Assembly (NCBI RefSeq): GCF_016734765.1
Contig: NZ_JAERQE010000010.1
Coordinates: 90,851-154,850, forward strand
Length of the DNA stretch: 64,000 nt
Reading direction: 5' to 3'
From: Microvirga soli
Lineage (GTDB): Bacteria; Pseudomonadota; Alphaproteobacteria; Rhizobiales; Beijerinckiaceae
The notes beneath the pieces were generated by a model. That model saw only the letters and a list, made by a program, of their open reading frames with translations. It was not told where the DNA came from and ran no database searches. Of the stretch, positions 61,928 through 64,000 are shown one piece after another (position 1 is the first letter of the stretch; every line of letters starts with the position of its first letter). A program made the translations under genes and the position numbers.

Positions 61928-63775
61928 TTAGCGCGACGTGCCTACCCGAGCGGCCAAAGCCGGATCATACCACCAAACGTCCGGAAAGGCTGACCCACCA
62001 TAGCGAGGGAGGTCGACCGGGCGTCCGAACCGGTTCCAGCGTGCGGTACGGGCTACGAGCGAGTACCACTGCGGTACCACGTAGTTGTGGTGGAGGAGAA
62101 CCCTGTCGAGCGCCTTCGTGGCTGCCACGAGTTCCTCACGATCTCCGGCAAAAATGGTTCTTTCGATCAAGGTGTCGACGGCCGGGTCCTTTATACCGGC
62201 AATGTTCTGTGACCCCGGTTGATCCACCGCGCCGGAACCCCAGTACTCCCGCTGCTCGTTGCCTGGGGAGAGACTCTGGGTCCACACATGTGTCGTAATA
62301 TCAAAATCGAAGGAGCGTACTCTGTTCTGGTACTGTGCGGGATCAAGCACCCGAACGCTGAGGCCGATGCCAATCCGCTCTAGCACCTGCCGATAGGGTA
62401 GGATTACACGCTCGAAGCTTGGATCAGCCGTAATATACTCGGCGGTCAGCGGCTCGCCGGTAAGCCTGCTCACCATCCGCCCCCCTTTTAAATCATATCC
62501 TGCCTCTTCGAGGAGACGCATTGCTTGACGTAGATTGTCGCGGACGGCCTGGTTCGTTCCATTGATCGGATTGCGATAGGGCTCCGTAAACACCGTTGCC
62601 GGCACTTTGTCGCCCAAGCTCTCCAGGATTGCGAGTTCTCGTCCCTCGGGCAGGCCTGTGGCGGCCAGGTCGGTACCGAAGCAGAATGAGTCGATACGGT
62701 CGTACAAGCCGTAGAAGAGAGTGCGATTGATATCTTCAAAATCGAAGGCGAGGTTAAATGCACGGCGAACATACTCGTCTTTGAACCTGTCCTGTCGCAG
62801 ATTAAATACCAGCGCTTGCATAACACCCATTGCGCGGAGCGGGAATTCTTCCCTGACCACGCGGCCGTCATGAACGGCTGGAAAGTCGTAAGCAGTTGCC
62901 CATTGGCGGGCGATGTTCTCGGTGCGATAGTCGATCCGATCCGCCTTGAACGCCTCGAGGAGCACTGTCGCATCTCGAAAGTACTCATATCGAACTTCAT
63001 CGAGGTTGTGCTGGCCACGGTTGACGTTGAGGCTTTCGCCCCAATACCCGGAAACCCGCTCGTAGGATGCCGTGCGACCCGCTTCAAAGCTCTTCAGCCG
63101 GTAGGGGCCTGATCCCAAAGGGGGTTCTAGAGTGGTTTCTCCAATATTCCGAGGCTTGCCGTCAGGGCCTGTCGCTTCCCACCAGTGCTTCGGCAGTACA
63201 GGAAGTTGTCCGACGATCTGCGGCAACTCCCGATTGCCGGTTTCATTGAAGGTGAAGGTGACCTCGCGTTCCCCCGTCTTCTTTACCTCAGAAACATTCT
63301 TGTAGTGCAGCGCGTAAAGTGGAGAGTAGGTCTTTAGCGAGTCAAGGGAGAAGATAATGTCTTCGGCTGTCACCGGTCTCCCATCATGCCATCGAGCATG
63401 CTGGTTCAGGCGATAGGTAACGGATGAATAGTCCGCAGGGTATCGCACGGCTTCCGCCAGGAGACCATAGACTGTTCCTACCTCGTCCATGGAGCGCGTC
63501 ATGAGTGTGTCATAGACCCGGCTGATGCCCGCCTCAAGTCCGCCTTTCACCCCGGAGACAACCAGATTGAAATTGTCAAAGGTACCCTGCACTCCAATTC
63601 GCACGAGGCCGCCCTTCGGAGCATCCGGATTGACATAATCAAAGTGTCGGAAGCCGTGCTCGTACTCTGGCGCTCCGATCAGGGCAAGGCCGTGTCGCCA
63701 TCCCTCCTCCTGCCCGATTGCCGGCAATGGCCCTACATAAAGTGCAACGACAAAGCATGCGGCGCGCCCGATCAT
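61928..63775 (-). CDS. YejA-like periplasmic solute-binding protein
   Basis: A 615-residue SBP family 5 protein with a signal peptide (GRAACFVVALYVGPLPAIGQ). It has HGLALIGAPEYEHGFRHFDY and VNPDAPKGGLVRIG at the start, RWHDGRPVTAEDIIFSLDSL in the middle, and the conserved FNLRQDRFKDEYVRRAFNLA. This is the YejA branch, which binds oligopeptides or microcin-like peptides for an ABC importer (YejABEF). Permease and ATPase genes are not in the window; they may lie further left on the minus-strand order or elsewhere. GGGAGA precedes the ATG at 63,775; ATG 63,805 is in frame. Confidence 0.88.
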   Translation of the reverse strand: MIGRAACFVVALYVGPLPAIGQEEGWRHGLALIGAPEYEHGFRHFDYVNPDAPKGGLVRIGVQGTFDNFNLVVSGVKGGLEAGISRVYDTLMTRSMDEVGTVYGLLAEAVRYPADYSSVTYRLNQHARWHDGRPVTAEDIIFSLDSLKTYSPLYALHYKNVSEVKKTGEREVTFTFNETGNRELPQIVGQLPVLPKHWWEATGPDGKPRNIGETTLEPPLGSGPYRLKSFEAGRTASYERVSGYWGESLNVNRGQHNLDEVRYEYFRDATVLLEAFKADRIDYRTENIARQWATAYDFPAVHDGRVVREEFPLRAMGVMQALVFNLRQDRFKDEYVRRAFNLAFDFEDINRTLFYGLYDRIDSFCFGTDLAATGLPEGRELAILESLGDKVPATVFTEPYRNPINGTNQAVRDNLRQAMRLLEEAGYDLKGGRMVSRLTGEPLTAEYITADPSFERVILPYRQVLERIGIGLSVRVLDPAQYQNRVRSFDFDITTHVWTQSLSPGNEQREYWGSGAVDQPGSQNIAGIKDPAVDTLIERTIFAGDREELVAATKALDRVLLHHNYVVPQWYSLVARTARWNRFGRPVDLPRYGGSAFPDVWWYDPALAARVGTSR

Positions 63776-64000
63776 AGATAGTCTCCCTTGGTCCTGGGTC
63801 GCCAACTGTTTCAGAGCTTAGACGGCGCTGCCCTTGGCCGAAACTGCACTGTGTTCCCAGTTCTCTCCAGCTCCGATTACGCAGGATCGTCCATTTGCCG
63901 TCGTGAGCAAAAGTGTCCATGTACCATATGTGGACGGCCCCCGCCTCGCAAGAAGATTTGGATATAGTTTGATCGGATCGCTTGCGGTCATATGTCCGGC

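Overview
The window looks like chromosomal (or large-replicon) DNA of a GC-rich alphaproteobacterium of the order Hyphomicrobiales. The main clues are an Irr-type Fur regulator in an operon with bacterioferritin, a haem-PAS FixL with FixJ, NirK/NorCB denitrification genes, and many small families common in Methylobacteriaceae-like genomes (PRC-barrel, DUF6894, DUF1236). A Microvirga-like host is my inference and no marker gene here proves it.

Positions 1-11,650 form a nitrite/NO respiration island: norE-norF, norC-norB-norQ-norD, a group III truncated haemoglobin divergent from an NsrR-type Rrf2 repressor, anaerobic hemN, nirK, and three little-known genes after nirK (a helical protein, a DUF6522-like protein and an FmdE-like protein). 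Four TTG-N8-CAA sites lie in front of norE, norC, hemN and nirK, and an NsrR-like palindrome lies between the haemoglobin and its regulator. This suggests joint control by low oxygen and NO. No nos genes and no FNR/NnrR gene are in the window.

Positions 11,800-27,700 carry stress and membrane functions: a truncated cstA, a DUF1440-catalase-like fusion, a DUF2231 protein, a lone PAS protein, a frameshifted DUF488 gene, a YitT protein, the TIGR02587/TIGR02588 pair, a frameshifted haemolysin III gene, bfd-bfr-irr, fixL-fixJ plus a single-domain response regulator, a cupin, a DUF421 protein, an ion channel, a bile-acid-symporter-type carrier and a YoaK protein whose 5' end abuts an IS481-type transposase remnant.

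From about 27.8 to 57 kb gene density falls sharply. This part is dominated by small exported proteins, above all an expanded PRC-barrel family (six coding copies and one decayed copy). Two of these carry a tandem nonapeptide repeat of the form P-x-V-x-V-x-x-x-Q. It also holds a double-CAP-domain protein, two more DUF421 proteins, an SH3b protein, an ftsH gene broken by a 7-bp tandem duplication, an apparently complete IS5-type element, a DUF2254 protein, an AI-2E family transporter and several decayed membrane-protein genes. The last 7 kb hold a cytochrome c / gamma subunit / GMC dehydrogenase operon, a YihY protein and a YejA-like solute-binding protein.

An unusual number of genes carry single indels. 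They could reflect real decay in an accessory region or residual sequencing errors, and this affects how far each pseudogene call can be trusted.
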